Source: Mesorhizobium sp. AR02
GTDB taxonomy: Bacteria > Pseudomonadota > Alphaproteobacteria > Rhizobiales > Rhizobiaceae
Direction: 5' to 3'
Length of the DNA: 64,000 nt
NCBI RefSeq assembly: GCF_024746835.1
Contig: NZ_CP080531.1
Span: 3,658,001 to 3,722,000 of the forward strand
A program made the position numbers and the translations under genes. The notes beneath the pieces are model-generated. The model searched no databases. It saw nothing but the letters and a program-made list of their open reading frames with translations, and was not told the origin of the DNA. How positions within the stretch are numbered: position 1 is the first letter of the stretch; every line of letters starts with the position of its first letter. Shown here piece by piece: positions 33,682-42,384 of the stretch.

Positions 33682-34923
33682 TCATTGCATCGCTTGCGAG
33701 GTTTCCGACTCGATGCGCCATCCACCTTCGGCCTTGACCAGCCCGAGCGTGACGCGCGCCTTGCCGGTCAGCCGTGCCGCCGACTTGTCCTTCGGCACAT
33801 AGTCGTAGCGCATGGCAAAGGCGGCCTCAGTGCGGTTCTCTCCCTGCGGCGTGATCTCCAGGCTGCCGGGTTCCAGCCCAAGCGACCATGAGGCCCATTG
33901 CGCGAACCAGTCGGTCTTCACCTTGACGATGGCATCGGCGTCGTAGCGTGTGCCGAAAATGGTGGCCGACGAGCCGTAGATCCGCTTGACCGTCTCGCTC
34001 ATCGTCCTGGCATCCGGTGCCAGATAATCCCGGCGCAGGAATTTTTCGATCGAAGTCTTGTCGTCGCCGACGGAGCGTTCCAGCGCCGCGACCTGCGAGG
34101 CCGGCGCGGGCTCAGCCGCCGGTTTGGGCTCCGGGGCAGGCCCTTCACCCGGGACGAATTCGAAGCGTTCGAGCAGCGAGCCCTGCTCCCAGGGGCGCTG
34201 GCCCTCGCGGGTTTGCGAAACCACGTCGCGGCGCACCGCGATCATCATGTCGTTGATGCTCTGGCCGGGCGCGGCGATGTGCCGCAAAAGGGCTGATGCA
34301 AAGGGCGAGTTGCGTCCGGTGCCGTCCATGGCGACCGCGCCCGGCGCCGTCGAGAAGGCGATGAACGAGCCGCGCGTCGAATCGAACTGCGCCAGACCGG
34401 CGAGCGCCGTCGCCGAGCGAGTGGTGGCGGTGCGGCTCAGACTGCGGGCAAACGGGTTGTTGCGGCAGGCATCGAGAAACACCAGGCTGACCTTGGTCTG
34501 CTGTTCCATGATGTCGAGGATTTCGTCGATCGGCACCGCTTCGAGCTGCAGCTTCACCGGCATGTCGAGCCGGGCGTCGACCGGCACGATGTAGTTGCGG
34601 CCGTCGACCTGCAGGCCGTGGCCGGCATAGTAGAACAGCCCGACACCCGCGCCTTCCAGCGCATCGGAGAATTCGCCGATGCTGCGTTCGAGCTCGCGCT
34701 TGCCGAGATCGTTGCCTTCGATGACTTCGAAACCGATGGAGCGCAGCTTGTCGGCGATGTCGAGCGCGTCGTTGACCGGATTGGCCAGCGTACCGGCCTC
34801 CGCATAGGTGCCGTTGCCGATGACGAGCGCCACGCGCCGCGCCGGCTCAGCATCGGCGCTCAGCAGCAATAGTCCCAGAAATGCCCAAGCGAGGATCGCA
34901 AGCCTGCCCATGGGCGCAATCAT
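33682..34923 (-). CDS. exported caspase-family (C14-like) protein
   Basis: 413 aa. A signal peptide or N-terminal anchor (MGRLAILAWAFLGLLLLSAD) is followed by a caspase-like p20 domain starting RRVALVIGNGTYAEAG. The catalytic dyad is visible as His102 in FYYAGHGLQ and Cys153 in VFLDACRNNPF. Then come SFIAFSTAPGAVAMDG and the second-subunit-like region. After residue about 255 there is a proline-rich linker and a C-terminal domain (about 290-413, WFAQWASWSLGLEPGSLEIT) that resembles SnoaL-like/NTF2 folds in pattern only. The ATG at 34923 is used; ATG 34911 is the alternative. The much longer open frame upstream runs antisense through argJ and is not coding. Confidence 0.85.
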   Translation of the reverse strand: MIAPMGRLAILAWAFLGLLLLSADAEPARRVALVIGNGTYAEAGTLANPVNDALDIADKLRSIGFEVIEGNDLGKRELERSIGEFSDALEGAGVGLFYYAGHGLQVDGRNYIVPVDARLDMPVKLQLEAVPIDEILDIMEQQTKVSLVFLDACRNNPFARSLSRTATTRSATALAGLAQFDSTRGSFIAFSTAPGAVAMDGTGRNSPFASALLRHIAAPGQSINDMMIAVRRDVVSQTREGQRPWEQGSLLERFEFVPGEGPAPEPKPAAEPAPASQVAALERSVGDDKTSIEKFLRRDYLAPDARTMSETVKRIYGSSATIFGTRYDADAIVKVKTDWFAQWASWSLGLEPGSLEITPQGENRTEAAFAMRYDYVPKDKSAARLTGKARVTLGLVKAEGGWRIESETSQAMQ

Positions 34924-35079
34924 AGCGCCACAGGCCCCGGCGACGCCAACAGATTTGAAATGCAAGCTTAATCCGGAGTGGTTCGCCGCCCCGGCAAGCG
35001 CGGCGAAAACGCCCTTGCGCCCGCGCGCCGTATCGGGCAAACCGGCCTTCCCCTTGCGAATTTCCCGCCCGAGGTCTCC

Positions 35080-36321
35080 ATGTCCACGACGATTTCGCCG
35101 CTCGCGCCGAAAAAATACCCCAAGATGCCTGTCATTGAAGGGGTGCGCATCGCCACCGCCGAAGCGGGGATAAAGTACAAGAACCGCACCGACCTGCTGG
35201 CCATGGTCTTCGACGCCGGCACCACGGTCGCCGGCGTGTTCACCAAGTCGAAATGCCCCTCGGCGCCAGTCGATTTCTGCCGCCAGAACCTTGCCTCCGG
35301 CAAGGCGCGGGTGCTGGTCGTCAATTCCGGCAACGCCAATGCCTTCACCGGCAAGAAGGGCCGCGAGTCCACCGCGCTGACCGGCGAGGCGGCGGCCAAG
35401 GCGGCCGGCTGCACGGCAAGCGAGGTTTTCCTGGCCTCGACCGGCGTCATCGGCGAGCCGCTCGACACAACCAAGTTCAGCCATCTGCTTGCCGGACTGG
35501 TCAGCGACGGCAAGCCGGACCTGTGGACCGAGGCGGCAAAGGCCATCATGACCACGGACACCTATCCGAAAGTGGCGACGCAGACGGTCAAGCTCGGCGA
35601 TGCCGATGTCACCATCAACGGCATTTCCAAGGGCGCCGGCATGATCGCCCCCGACATGGCGACGATGCTGTCCTTCATTGCCACCGACGCGCCGATCGCG
35701 GCCCCGGTGCTGCAGGACCTGTTGTCGCGCGGCACGGCCAAGACGTTCAACGCGGTGACTGTCGACAGCGACACCTCGACCAGCGATACGCTGCTGATCT
35801 TCGCCACCGGCAAGGCCGCCAAGCGCGGCGCGCCCGAGATCACCGACCCCAGGGATGCCCGGCTCGGCCAGTTCCGCCGGGCGCTCGGCAAGGTGCTGAA
35901 GTCGCTGGCTCTGCAAGTGGTGCGCGACGGCGAGGGCGCCCGCAAGCAGGTCGAAGTCACCGTCACCGGCGCGAAATCGGCTCGCTCGGCCAAGCGCATC
36001 GCGCTGTCGATCGCCAATTCGCCGCTGGTCAAGACGGCGGTCGCCGGCGAGGACGCCAATTGGGGCCGCGTCGTCATGGCCGTCGGCAAGGCCGGCGAGC
36101 CCGCTGATCGCGACCGGCTGTCGATCTGGTTCGGCGACAACCGGCTGGCGCATGAGGGCGAGCGCGACCCGGCCTATTCGGAAGAAAAGACCTCGGCCTA
36201 CATGAAGCGCGACGATATCCGCATCCGCGCCGATATCGGTATTGGCCGCGGCAAGGCGACGGTGTGGACCTGCGACCTCACCAAGGAATATGTCGCCATC
36301 AATGGCGATTATCGGAGCTGA
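35080..36321 (+). CDS. argJ: bifunctional glutamate N-acetyltransferase / ornithine acetyltransferase
   Basis: Arginine-biosynthesis enzyme that moves acetyl from N-acetylornithine to glutamate; 413 aa. The self-cleavage region is [20 protein letters not shown], with the nucleophilic threonine in ATML that becomes the N-terminus of the beta chain. Other family segments are [50 protein letters not shown], and the C-terminal [15 protein letters not shown] 35080 has GAGG close upstream; the frame opens at 34978 but without homology. The GNAT and mutT genes follow closely on the same strand. Confidence 0.95.
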   Translation: MSTTISPLAPKKYPKMPVIEGVRIATAEAGIKYKNRTDLLAMVFDAGTTVAGVFTKSKCPSAPVDFCRQNLASGKARVLVVNSGNANAFTGKKGRESTALTGEAAAKAAGCTASEVFLASTGVIGEPLDTTKFSHLLAGLVSDGKPDLWTEAAKAIMTTDTYPKVATQTVKLGDADVTINGISKGAGMIAPDMATMLSFIATDAPIAAPVLQDLLSRGTAKTFNAVTVDSDTSTSDTLLIFATGKAAKRGAPEITDPRDARLGQFRRALGKVLKSLALQVVRDGEGARKQVEVTVTGAKSARSAKRIALSIANSPLVKTAVAGEDANWGRVVMAVGKAGEPADRDRLSIWFGDNRLAHEGERDPAYSEEKTSAYMKRDDIRIRADIGIGRGKATVWTCDLTKEYVAINGDYRS

Positions 36322-36326
36322 CGGTT

Positions 36327-37103
36327 TTGGCTTCCAGGCATCCGGCAAGCATGCTCGCGATCGTACGCTGCTACGAGGCGGCCGGCTTTCGCGCCTGGCC
36401 GGCAGCGGCCGTCCATTATGACGGCACCTGGGTGGTGCGGCTGACCGCCGGCCATCCGGCCAAGCGGCTGAATTCGGTCACCCCGCTCGATCCCGGCGAC
36501 ACCCAGCACATTGCCGACCGCATTGGCCGCGCCAGCCGTCGTTTCGATGCGTATGGCAGACCGCTGACGTTCCGCATGTCGCCGTTGTCAGGCCCCGATC
36601 TGGCCAGTCATCTCGACAAGGAGGGCTGGAGCCGGTTCGACGAATCGCTGGTCATGCGGCTGCCGTTGGCCGACGCCCAGCTCGATGCCGCCATGGATCA
36701 GATTCCGCTCAAGGACATCAGCCGCTTCATCGGCGCCTCGCTCAAGGTCAGTGGCTCGGACGTGTCGCTGCGGCCCGGCCTGTCGGAGATCATCGGCGCC
36801 ATCCAGCCAGAGGCCGGGCTGTTCGCGCTCGAAGATGGAGCCGAGGCGCTGGCGACGCTGATCTGCGTGCATGACGGCGATCTCGCCGGCCTGTTCGAGG
36901 TCGCCACCGACAGATCGGCGCGCAACAAGGGCCATGGCCGCAACCTGATCCTGTCGGCGCTGAAATGGGCGAGGCTGCGTGGCGCGCGGGAAGCCTGGCT
37001 GCAGGTCGAGGCCGGCAATGTGCCGGCGCTGGCGCTCTATCGATCACTCGGCTTCGAGGAAGTCTACCGCTACCATTATCGCCGGCCGCCTGGTCATGAG
37101 TGA
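36327..37103 (+). CDS. GNAT-family N-acetyltransferase
   Basis: About 258 aa with a C-terminal GNAT fold. The acetyl-CoA-binding segment is ATDRSARNKGHGRNLILSAL (motif A, QxxGxG/A-like), and motif B is VEAGNVPALALYRSLGFEEV. The N-terminal half (AIVRCYEAAGFRAWPAAAVH) is a conserved leader domain seen in rhizobial relatives. TTG 36327 is chosen because GGAG lies 8 bases upstream, at the end of argJ; ATG 36351 is an alternative. Sits in an argJ-GNAT-mutT cluster. The acceptor substrate is unknown. Confidence 0.8.
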   Translation: MASRHPASMLAIVRCYEAAGFRAWPAAAVHYDGTWVVRLTAGHPAKRLNSVTPLDPGDTQHIADRIGRASRRFDAYGRPLTFRMSPLSGPDLASHLDKEGWSRFDESLVMRLPLADAQLDAAMDQIPLKDISRFIGASLKVSGSDVSLRPGLSEIIGAIQPEAGLFALEDGAEALATLICVHDGDLAGLFEVATDRSARNKGHGRNLILSALKWARLRGAREAWLQVEAGNVPALALYRSLGFEEVYRYHYRRPPGHE

Positions 37104-37111
37104 AGTTGGGC

Positions 37112-37534
37112 ATGAATGATCTCGCCAATACCGGCAAGCGCCTGCTCCTGGTCGCCGCCTGCGCGCTGGTCGACGCCGACGGCCGCGTGCTGTTGGCGCA
37201 GCGGCCCGAGGGCAAGCAACTCGCCGGCCTGTGGGAATTTCCTGGCGGCAAGGTCGAGCCCGGCGAGACGCCGGAACAATGCATCATCCGCGAATTGCAT
37301 GAGGAGATCGGCATCGAGACCGATATACCGTGTCTGGCGCCACTTACCTTCGCCAGCCATTCCTATGACGACTTCCATCTGTTGATGCCGCTGTTTGTCT
37401 GTCGCCGCTTCCGCGGCATCGCCCAACCCCGGGAAGGGCAGGCGCTGAAATGGGAGCGGCCAAGAGAGATGCGCGACTATCCGATGCCGCCGGCCGACGC
37501 GCCGCTAATCCCGTTCCTGATCGACCTGCTCTGA
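37112..37534 (+). CDS. mutT: MutT-type (deoxy)nucleoside triphosphate pyrophosphohydrolase
   Basis: 140-aa Nudix hydrolase that likely clears 8-oxo-dGTP from the nucleotide pool. The Nudix box is intact: FPGGKVEPGETPEQC followed by IIRELHEEIGI, fitting GX5EX7REUXEEXGU. The N-terminus LLLVAACALVDADGRVLLAQ leads to RPEGKQLAGLWEFPGG, as in MutT. ATG 37112 is used; a GTG at 37100 overlaps the upstream stop region. The final LL-stop abuts copy B of the dispersed repeat. Confidence 0.9.
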   Translation: MNDLANTGKRLLLVAACALVDADGRVLLAQRPEGKQLAGLWEFPGGKVEPGETPEQCIIRELHEEIGIETDIPCLAPLTFASHSYDDFHLLMPLFVCRRFRGIAQPREGQALKWERPREMRDYPMPPADAPLIPFLIDLL

Positions 37535-37622
37535 GGATTTGTTTTGACGCAATTCCCAAGGGAAAGCGCGCTATGCGCTTTTCCCGGGAAACCGCTTCAC
37601 ACTTTTCCTGGAATTGCTCTGA
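37535..37622 (+). repeat. dispersed palindromic repeat, copy B (module 2)
   Basis: It contains TTTGTTTTGACGCAATTCCC at the left and CACTTTTCCTGGAATTGCTC at the right, with an internal GGAAAGCGC / GCGCTTTTCC palindrome. GCAATTCC and GGAATTGC form the outer stem. It begins directly after the mutT stop. Confidence 0.85.
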
Positions 37623-37739
37623 CGATCGGGGCCACGGTCCATATCAGCCAGCGTTAATGGAAGATTTATCTGATCATGAAAAATTGATGCATGGCCGTGT
37701 CCTTGCGGCCGCGTCGCCAATTCGCTGGGGAGCGATAGT

Positions 37740-38057
37740 ATGAGCCTGGACAGGGATTGGGATTCGATCCGGCCCGACCGCAGCTTCCGTGCCGCCGATG
37801 CCGGCATGGGCATCCTGCGCATCACGCTGCTGTTCGGGTCGGCCGCGGTGGCGCTGGCGCTGATCGCGACCCCTTTCCTCGACAACCAGACGCGCTCGCA
37901 ATCGGCGCGCGATGATTTTCCCGGCGGTCTCGACATGACGGCCACGGGCTCGATCAGCCATCGCAGCACCTACACGGTGCGCCGCAGCGTGCTGCAGCCG
38001 CAGCCCGATTCGGTCTGCATCATCGGCTCCGACGGCAGGACCAGCGGCGACTGCTGA
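37740..38057 (+). CDS. small single-TM hypothetical protein
   Basis: 105 aa. A charged N-terminus (MSLDRDWDSIRPDRSFRAAD), one membrane helix (ILRITLLFGSAAVALALIA) and a polar extracytoplasmic tail containing two cysteines (SVCIIGSD... and the final C) are seen. GGGGAG precedes the ATG. Not recognised as a named family. It lies directly before the Flp pilin gene on the same strand with 110 bases between, so a link to pilus assembly is possible but unproven. A small GGCGGT/ACCGCC hairpin follows at 38084-38098. Confidence 0.65.
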   Translation: MSLDRDWDSIRPDRSFRAADAGMGILRITLLFGSAAVALALIATPFLDNQTRSQSARDDFPGGLDMTATGSISHRSTYTVRRSVLQPQPDSVCIIGSDGRTSGDC

Positions 38058-38114
38058 CATGGTTAAGATATTTTCGAGAAGGGGGCGGTTTCACCGCCTG
38101 TTAAGGCTTTGCCA

Positions 38115-38128
38115 TTAACCTTTCTTAA
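38115..38128 (+). promoter_or_regulatory. TTAA-N6-TTAA element upstream of the Flp pilin gene
   Basis: TTAA CCTTTC TTAA (38115-38128), 40 bases before the pilin ATG, with another TTAA at 38101. It resembles a CtrA box (TTAA-N7-TTAA) but with a six-base spacer, so the assignment is weak. Confidence 0.35.
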
Positions 38129-38167
38129 CAGATGGGCGGTAAGGTCCTGGCAAGGGGGATCGAGGTT

Positions 38168-38350
38168 ATGAAAACAATGCTGCTGCGTTTTCTGACGGAC
38201 GAGACCGGCGCCACGGCTGTCGAATACGCCTTGATCGTCTGTGTGCTGTCGCTGACGATCATCGGCGGCATCGGCCAGGTCTTCAACTCGCTCACGTGGC
38301 TGTTCAGCGACAACACCAGCAGGCTTTCGAACGCCTTCGCTTCGCCTTGA
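38168..38350 (+). CDS. Flp-family type IVb pilin
   Basis: 60-aa prepilin. A short leader is followed by the conserved ETGATAVEYALIVCVLSL segment. Prepilin peptidase cleaves Flp proteins just before such a GATAVEYAL-type core, and the +5 glutamate (E of VEYAL) is present. A single hydrophobic helix and a short tail follow. ATG 38168 has GAGG nearby; an in-frame ATG at 38132 is unlikely. No tad/cpa assembly genes are in this window, so this is an orphan pilin relying on machinery encoded elsewhere. Confidence 0.85.
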   Translation: MKTMLLRFLTDETGATAVEYALIVCVLSLTIIGGIGQVFNSLTWLFSDNTSRLSNAFASP

Positions 38351-38369
38351 CTGCAACTCCGACGGCTGC

Positions 38370-39230
38370 TCAGTGTTCGCCGGACCCTTCCAGTATAGCC
38401 TTCAGCGAGACCTTGGCTGAGCCCGGCTTCAGCGGTTTCTGCTGCGACGCATCGGGGGCCCAGCCGGACATCCAGACCATCGAGAAACTTGCCCGGATCC
38501 GACCGTCGGGGTCGGAAAAACGCTCGGCATAGATTTCCGCGGCACGGGCAAACAGTCTGCGGGTGCCCGGTCGCCGGCTGCGATCGGCAAGCGCGCTGGT
38601 TTCACCCATGGCGCGCAGGTCGGCCATCAGGGCAAACAAATTGGCATAGCGCACCGTCACGGTCTCGACATCGGCGACCGGCAGAGCGAGACCGGCGCGT
38701 TGCAGCAGCGCACCGGCATCGCGCACGTCGGTGAACGGGATGACACGCGGGCTGGCGCCGCCGTAAAGCTCGGTCTCGGCCGCAAGCAGGCACTCGCGCA
38801 GCTCGCTGAGCGTGCCGGCGCCGGCAAAGGCGCCGAGAAAGAGCCCGTCCGGCCGCAGCGCGCGGCGGATCTGGATCAGCATGCCGGGGATGTCGTTCAT
38901 CGCCTGCAATGACAGAAGCGACACCGCCAGATCGAGGCTTTGCGGCTCGAAGGGCACGGTTTCCAGCGGTGCGACCAAGCCGGCGGCACCCTTCAGGAAA
39001 GCCGCGTCCGTCTCGACGCGGACGATCTCCGTCACCTTGCCGCTCGCGGCGAGCACATCGGCCGCGGCCGGCGTCTGGCAAAACAGCACCGCCGCCTTGC
39101 CGAACCGGCGCTCGACGGCGCCCAGCCGGTCCGCAAGGTCCTCGGCGGCGCGGTTCATGAGGAAATCGGCACCGTCGACCGGATGGGTGAGCGCGCGCCG
39201 CTTGTGCGCCAGCCAGAGATCGGTATCCAT
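38370..39230 (-). CDS. class I SAM methyltransferase (BioC/NDUFAF5-like)
   Basis: 286 aa. Methyltransferase-fold features are visible although motif I is degenerate. LDLAVSLLSLQAMNDIPGML and IQIRRALRPDGLFLGAFAGA correspond to motifs II-IV, preceded by GKAAVLFCQTPAAADVLAAS. The N-terminal IMDTDLWLAHKRRAL segment and the C-terminal PDGRIRASFSMVWMSGWAPD match the BioC/NDUFAF5-like proteins of alphaproteobacteria, whose mitochondrial relative acts in complex I assembly. ATG 39230 is used (a TTG lies 12 bases upstream). Divergent from comF. Confidence 0.8.
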   Translation of the reverse strand: MDTDLWLAHKRRALTHPVDGADFLMNRAAEDLADRLGAVERRFGKAAVLFCQTPAAADVLAASGKVTEIVRVETDAAFLKGAAGLVAPLETVPFEPQSLDLAVSLLSLQAMNDIPGMLIQIRRALRPDGLFLGAFAGAGTLSELRECLLAAETELYGGASPRVIPFTDVRDAGALLQRAGLALPVADVETVTVRYANLFALMADLRAMGETSALADRSRRPGTRRLFARAAEIYAERFSDPDGRIRASFSMVWMSGWAPDASQQKPLKPGSAKVSLKAILEGSGEH

Positions 39231-39307
39231 AATAGGCTGCAAAGGGCGGATCCTTGTTTATCCACGCCCTGATATACTTGGTATACACGGTGCGCAGGAC
39301 CAACCAC

Positions 39308-40108
39308 GTGGCCGATCCCATGTCCAAGATCAAGTCCGTCGGGATCAAGAACCTCACCCGATCGGCTCTCGGCTGGCCGGCGCGCATCCTGTTTCCGCCG
39401 GTCTGTGCCGGTTGCCGCCGGCATGTCTCGCAGCCTGGCGTGCTGTGCGGCGCCTGCTGGCCGAAGCTGCGGCTGCTGGAGCGTCCCTGGTGCCCGGTGA
39501 TGGGCACGCCGTTCACCCACCATATGGGCGAGGGCTTTCTGTCGGCGGAAGCGATCGCCGATCCGCCGCCCTTCGAGCGGGCGCGGGCAGCCGTCGCCTA
39601 TTCCGGCGTCGCCCGCCAGATGGTGCAAGGGCTGAAATACCAGGATCGCACCGATCTCGCCCCTTGGATGGCGCGCTGGATGGTGCGCGCCGGCGCCGAT
39701 CTCATCGCCGACGCCGATGTGGTGGTGCCGGTGCCGCTGCACTGGCGGCGCTTCTTCCGGCGGCGGTTCAATCAGTCGGCGGAATTGGCGCGCGCCGTTT
39801 GCGAACTCAGCGGACTGTCTTTCGCGCCTTCCGCCATGCGGCGTGTGAAACTCACCCGCCAGCAGGTCGGGCTGGAGCGGCATGAGCGCGAGGAGAATGT
39901 GCGGGCCGCCTTCCGCGTGCCGGCCGAGGCGGAAATCGAGATCGCCGGCCGCAGGGTGCTTCTGATCGACGATGTCTACACCACGGGCGCCACCGTGCGC
40001 GCGGCCACCAAGGCGCTGAAAAGGGGAGGTGCGGCCGCCGTCGACGTGCTGACCTTTGCGCGTGTCTTGCCGGGGGACTTCCGGGCGGACGAGTCCGCGA
40101 CTATATAA
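39308..40108 (+). CDS. comF: ComF-family phosphoribosyltransferase-like protein
   Basis: About 266 aa. The N-terminal zinc-finger-like cysteines are CAGCRRHVSQPGVLCGACW, followed by VVVPVPLHWRRFFRRRFNQS. The phosphoribosyl-binding motif is VLLIDDVYTTGATVRAATKA near the C-terminus. ComF is needed for DNA uptake in Gram-positive and Haemophilus competence; its role in rhizobia is unclear. GTG 39308 has AGGACC upstream; ATG 39320 and TTG 39254 are alternatives. First gene of a tight rightward run with grxC, nitrilase and DUF1178. Confidence 0.88.
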   Translation: MADPMSKIKSVGIKNLTRSALGWPARILFPPVCAGCRRHVSQPGVLCGACWPKLRLLERPWCPVMGTPFTHHMGEGFLSAEAIADPPPFERARAAVAYSGVARQMVQGLKYQDRTDLAPWMARWMVRAGADLIADADVVVPVPLHWRRFFRRRFNQSAELARAVCELSGLSFAPSAMRRVKLTRQQVGLERHEREENVRAAFRVPAEAEIEIAGRRVLLIDDVYTTGATVRAATKALKRGGAAAVDVLTFARVLPGDFRADESATI

Positions 40109-40134
40109 GTCGGCAACGAAAGCGGAAATTCGTC

Positions 40135-40404
40135 ATGGTCGATGTCACGATCTATACACGCATGATGTGCGGCTACTGCACGGCGGCCAAGCGGCTGCTG
40201 GAGCGCAAGGGCGTCGCCTATACCGAGCACGACGCTTCGTTTTCGCCGGAACTGCGCCAGGAAATGATTTCCAAGGCGCACGGGCGTACGACCTTTCCGC
40301 AGATTTTCATCGGCGACACGCATGTCGGCGGCTGCGACGACCTCCACGAGCTGGAGGCCGAAGGCCGGCTGGACAGACTGCTCGCCAACGGCGCGACGAT
40401 TTGA
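40135..40404 (+). CDS. grxC: glutaredoxin 3
   Basis: 89-aa dithiol glutaredoxin that reduces disulfides with glutathione. The active site is C12-G-Y-C15 (MMCGYCTAAKRLL), the glutathione-binding segment is TTFPQIFIGDTHVGGCDDLH with the cis-proline, and it ends at LDRLLANGATI. In many rhizobia it sits between comF and a nitrilase-family gene, as here. The stop is followed within a few bases by the next start. Confidence 0.95.
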   Translation: MVDVTIYTRMMCGYCTAAKRLLERKGVAYTEHDASFSPELRQEMISKAHGRTTFPQIFIGDTHVGGCDDLHELEAEGRLDRLLANGATI

Positions 40405-40411
40405 GGGTATG

Positions 40412-41281
40412 ATGATGGGTGTTTTCAAGGCTGCGGCGGTCCAGATGCGTTCAGGCGAAAGCCCCGAGCGCAATGCGGTCGATCTCGAACGGCTGGTGCG
40501 TGAAGCGGCCGGTCAGGGCGCGACCTACATCCAGACGCCGGAAATGACCGGGGCGCTGATCCGCGACAAGGAAGCGCGTGCAGCCTCGTTCACCTCCGAA
40601 GACAAGGACATCATCGTCGCGACCGCGCGCAGATTGGCGCGCGATCTCGGCGTCTTCCTGCATATCGGCTCGACCGCCATCCTGCGCGCTGACGGCAAGC
40701 TCGCCAACCGCGCGCTGCTGTTTGGTCCGGACGGCGCTGTACTCGCCACCTATGACAAGATCCACATGTTCGACATCGACCTCGACAATGGCGAGAGCTG
40801 GCGCGAATCCGCCGCCTATGAACCAGGCACCGAGGCCGTCGTGACCGGGGTTGCCGGCGCCAGGCTGGGCTTTGCCGTCTGCTACGATCTGCGGTTTCCG
40901 CAACTGTTCCGCGCCGAGGCGCTGGCCGGCGCCGATGTTTTGACCGTGCCCGCCGCCTTCACCCGCCAGACCGGCGAGGCGCACTGGCATGTGCTGCTGA
41001 GGGCGCGTGCCATCGAGAACGGCGCCTTTGTCGTCGCCGCCGCGCAAGGCGGCCTGCACGAGGACGGCCGCGAGACTTTTGGCCATTCGCTGATCGTCGA
41101 TCCCTGGGGCCGCATCATCGCCGAAGCCGCGCATGACGAGCCCGCAGTGATCGTGGCCGAGATCGACCCGGCGCAGTCGCTTGCGGCGCGCAAGAAGATC
41201 CCCAATTTGAAGAATGCGCGGGATTTCACCATCAATGCCGGCGAGGTGTACACGCCGCGTCTCAGGGGTGCCGCCTCTTGA
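40412..41281 (+). CDS. carbon-nitrogen hydrolase (Nit2/omega-amidase-like)
   Basis: 289-aa nitrilase-superfamily amidase. The Glu-Lys-Cys triad is visible as E44 in YIQTPEMTG, Lys in ATYDKIHMFDID, and Cys in GFAVCYDLRFPQLFRAEA. The arrangement matches Nit1/Nit2-type enzymes that deaminate omega-amides such as deaminated glutathione or alpha-ketoglutaramate. Three consecutive in-frame ATGs occur (40409, 40412, 40415). GAGGG at 40403-40407 favours one of the later two. Its last codons overlap the DUF1178 start (TTGA). Confidence 0.88.
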   Translation: MMGVFKAAAVQMRSGESPERNAVDLERLVREAAGQGATYIQTPEMTGALIRDKEARAASFTSEDKDIIVATARRLARDLGVFLHIGSTAILRADGKLANRALLFGPDGAVLATYDKIHMFDIDLDNGESWRESAAYEPGTEAVVTGVAGARLGFAVCYDLRFPQLFRAEALAGADVLTVPAAFTRQTGEAHWHVLLRARAIENGAFVVAAAQGGLHEDGRETFGHSLIVDPWGRIIAEAAHDEPAVIVAEIDPAQSLAARKKIPNLKNARDFTINAGEVYTPRLRGAAS

Positions 41282-41703
41282 TCCGTTTTGCCCTGATCTG
41301 CGAGCACGAGCACGAATTCGAAGGCTGGTTCCGCAGCAATGACGATTTCGACACGCAGAAGAAGCGCGGCTTCGTCGATTGCCCGACCTGCGGCTCGCAC
41401 AAGGTGCAGAAGGCCCTGATGGCGCCGGCCGTTTCTACGGCCCGCAAGCAGGAAACCATAGCGCTCGCCATGGGCGAGGCGCAGAAGCAGGCCTTGGCGC
41501 AACTCAAGGCGATGGCCGAGAAGGTGCGCGAGAATGCCGACTATGTCGGCGACAAGTTCGCCGAGGAAGCGCGCAAGATCCATTTCGGCGAAACCGATGC
41601 GCGCGGCATCTATGGCGAGGCGACGCTGGAAGAGGCCAAGGGCCTGGCCGAGGACGGCGTAGACTTCATGCCGATCCCGGTGTTCCCGGACGACCGCAAC
41701 TAA
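41278..41703 (+). CDS. DUF1178-family protein
   Basis: 141 aa. It begins MIRFALICEHEHEFEGWFRS and carries a CPTC zinc-ribbon-like pair (FVDCPTCGSHKVQKALM). A helical middle (residues 60-95) and a conserved C-terminal FGETDARGIYGEATLEEA segment with DFMPIPVFPD follow. The family function is unknown; it is regularly found behind nitrilase genes in alphaproteobacteria. TTG start overlapping the previous stop, implying translational coupling. Confidence 0.85.
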   Translation: MIRFALICEHEHEFEGWFRSNDDFDTQKKRGFVDCPTCGSHKVQKALMAPAVSTARKQETIALAMGEAQKQALAQLKAMAEKVRENADYVGDKFAEEARKIHFGETDARGIYGEATLEEAKGLAEDGVDFMPIPVFPDDRN

Positions 41704-41717
41704 ATTCCGAGAGTGCC

Positions 41718-42380
41718 TTGCGCAGACCGGAAGAGATCAAGCCACAAGGCAGCGTCAGGGCCGTCATTGGCCGGTTGGCCCGCTGGGGCGCCGTCAAGGC
41801 CAGCGATAACCAAACGATCGACGGGTTGCTCATCATCGGCGACAAGGGCATCGACAAGATCGTCGAAGCACTTCGCCTTATTCGTGATTTTGATCCTGTC
41901 CGCTACAAACGGCTGCTTGGTGACGTTAGGCAGATCTTCGTCACAACCCTTCCCGCCTCCGCCGCGCAATGGGCGAATTCTTCGCGAGCATGCGAACTGG
42001 ATGAGCGCTACGTCATTCGTGAGGGGACGACGCCCGAACGCATTGCGTCATCAATCGTCCATGAAGCCACGCATGCGCGCCTGATGCGATGCGGTATCGG
42101 TTACGAAGAGACGTTGCGGGATCGGGTGGAGCGGGTTTGCCTGCGTCGGGAGATCGCCTTTGCGGCCAAGTTGCCCGCCGGAACGGATCGGCTTGAACAA
42201 GTTGAGGCGACACTTGCTGCCATGCCGGACTTCTCCGACAAGGCGATGAGTGAGCGCTATATCGGCGGTTTGCGAGATGCTCTGCTCTACCTCGACATGC
42301 CGGCCTGGCTTGTCGGCCTCACCGTATCATATCGACGCTGGCAACACCGGCGCCGGTTCTCGCGTCAGCCGATAAGCTGA
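41718..42380 (+). CDS. unrecognised protein with an HExxH zincin-like motif
   Basis: About 220 aa; start uncertain (TTG 41718, with CGAGAG just upstream, but the frame is open further left over DUF1178). The notable feature is HEATH at residues 115-119 in IASSIVHEATHARLMRCGIG, an exact HExxH zinc-protease motif in a predicted helix. It is followed by acidic residues (YEETLRDRVERVC) that could give the third ligand. No signal peptide or membrane helix is evident; a short hydrophobic stretch near the C-terminus (DMPAWLVGLTVSYRRW) is too short to call. Codon use is a little less GC-skewed than neighbours. I do not recognise the family. It lies where the conserved comF-DUF1178 run ends. Confidence 0.6.
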   Translation: MRRPEEIKPQGSVRAVIGRLARWGAVKASDNQTIDGLLIIGDKGIDKIVEALRLIRDFDPVRYKRLLGDVRQIFVTTLPASAAQWANSSRACELDERYVIREGTTPERIASSIVHEATHARLMRCGIGYEETLRDRVERVCLRREIAFAAKLPAGTDRLEQVEATLAAMPDFSDKAMSERYIGGLRDALLYLDMPAWLVGLTVSYRRWQHRRRFSRQPIS

Positions 42381-42384
42381 TCGG

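Noticed and set aside
34924..36348. Leftward extension of the caspase gene to 888 aa.
   Set aside because: It runs antisense through argJ with no homology; the caspase protein starts with its own signal peptide at 34923.
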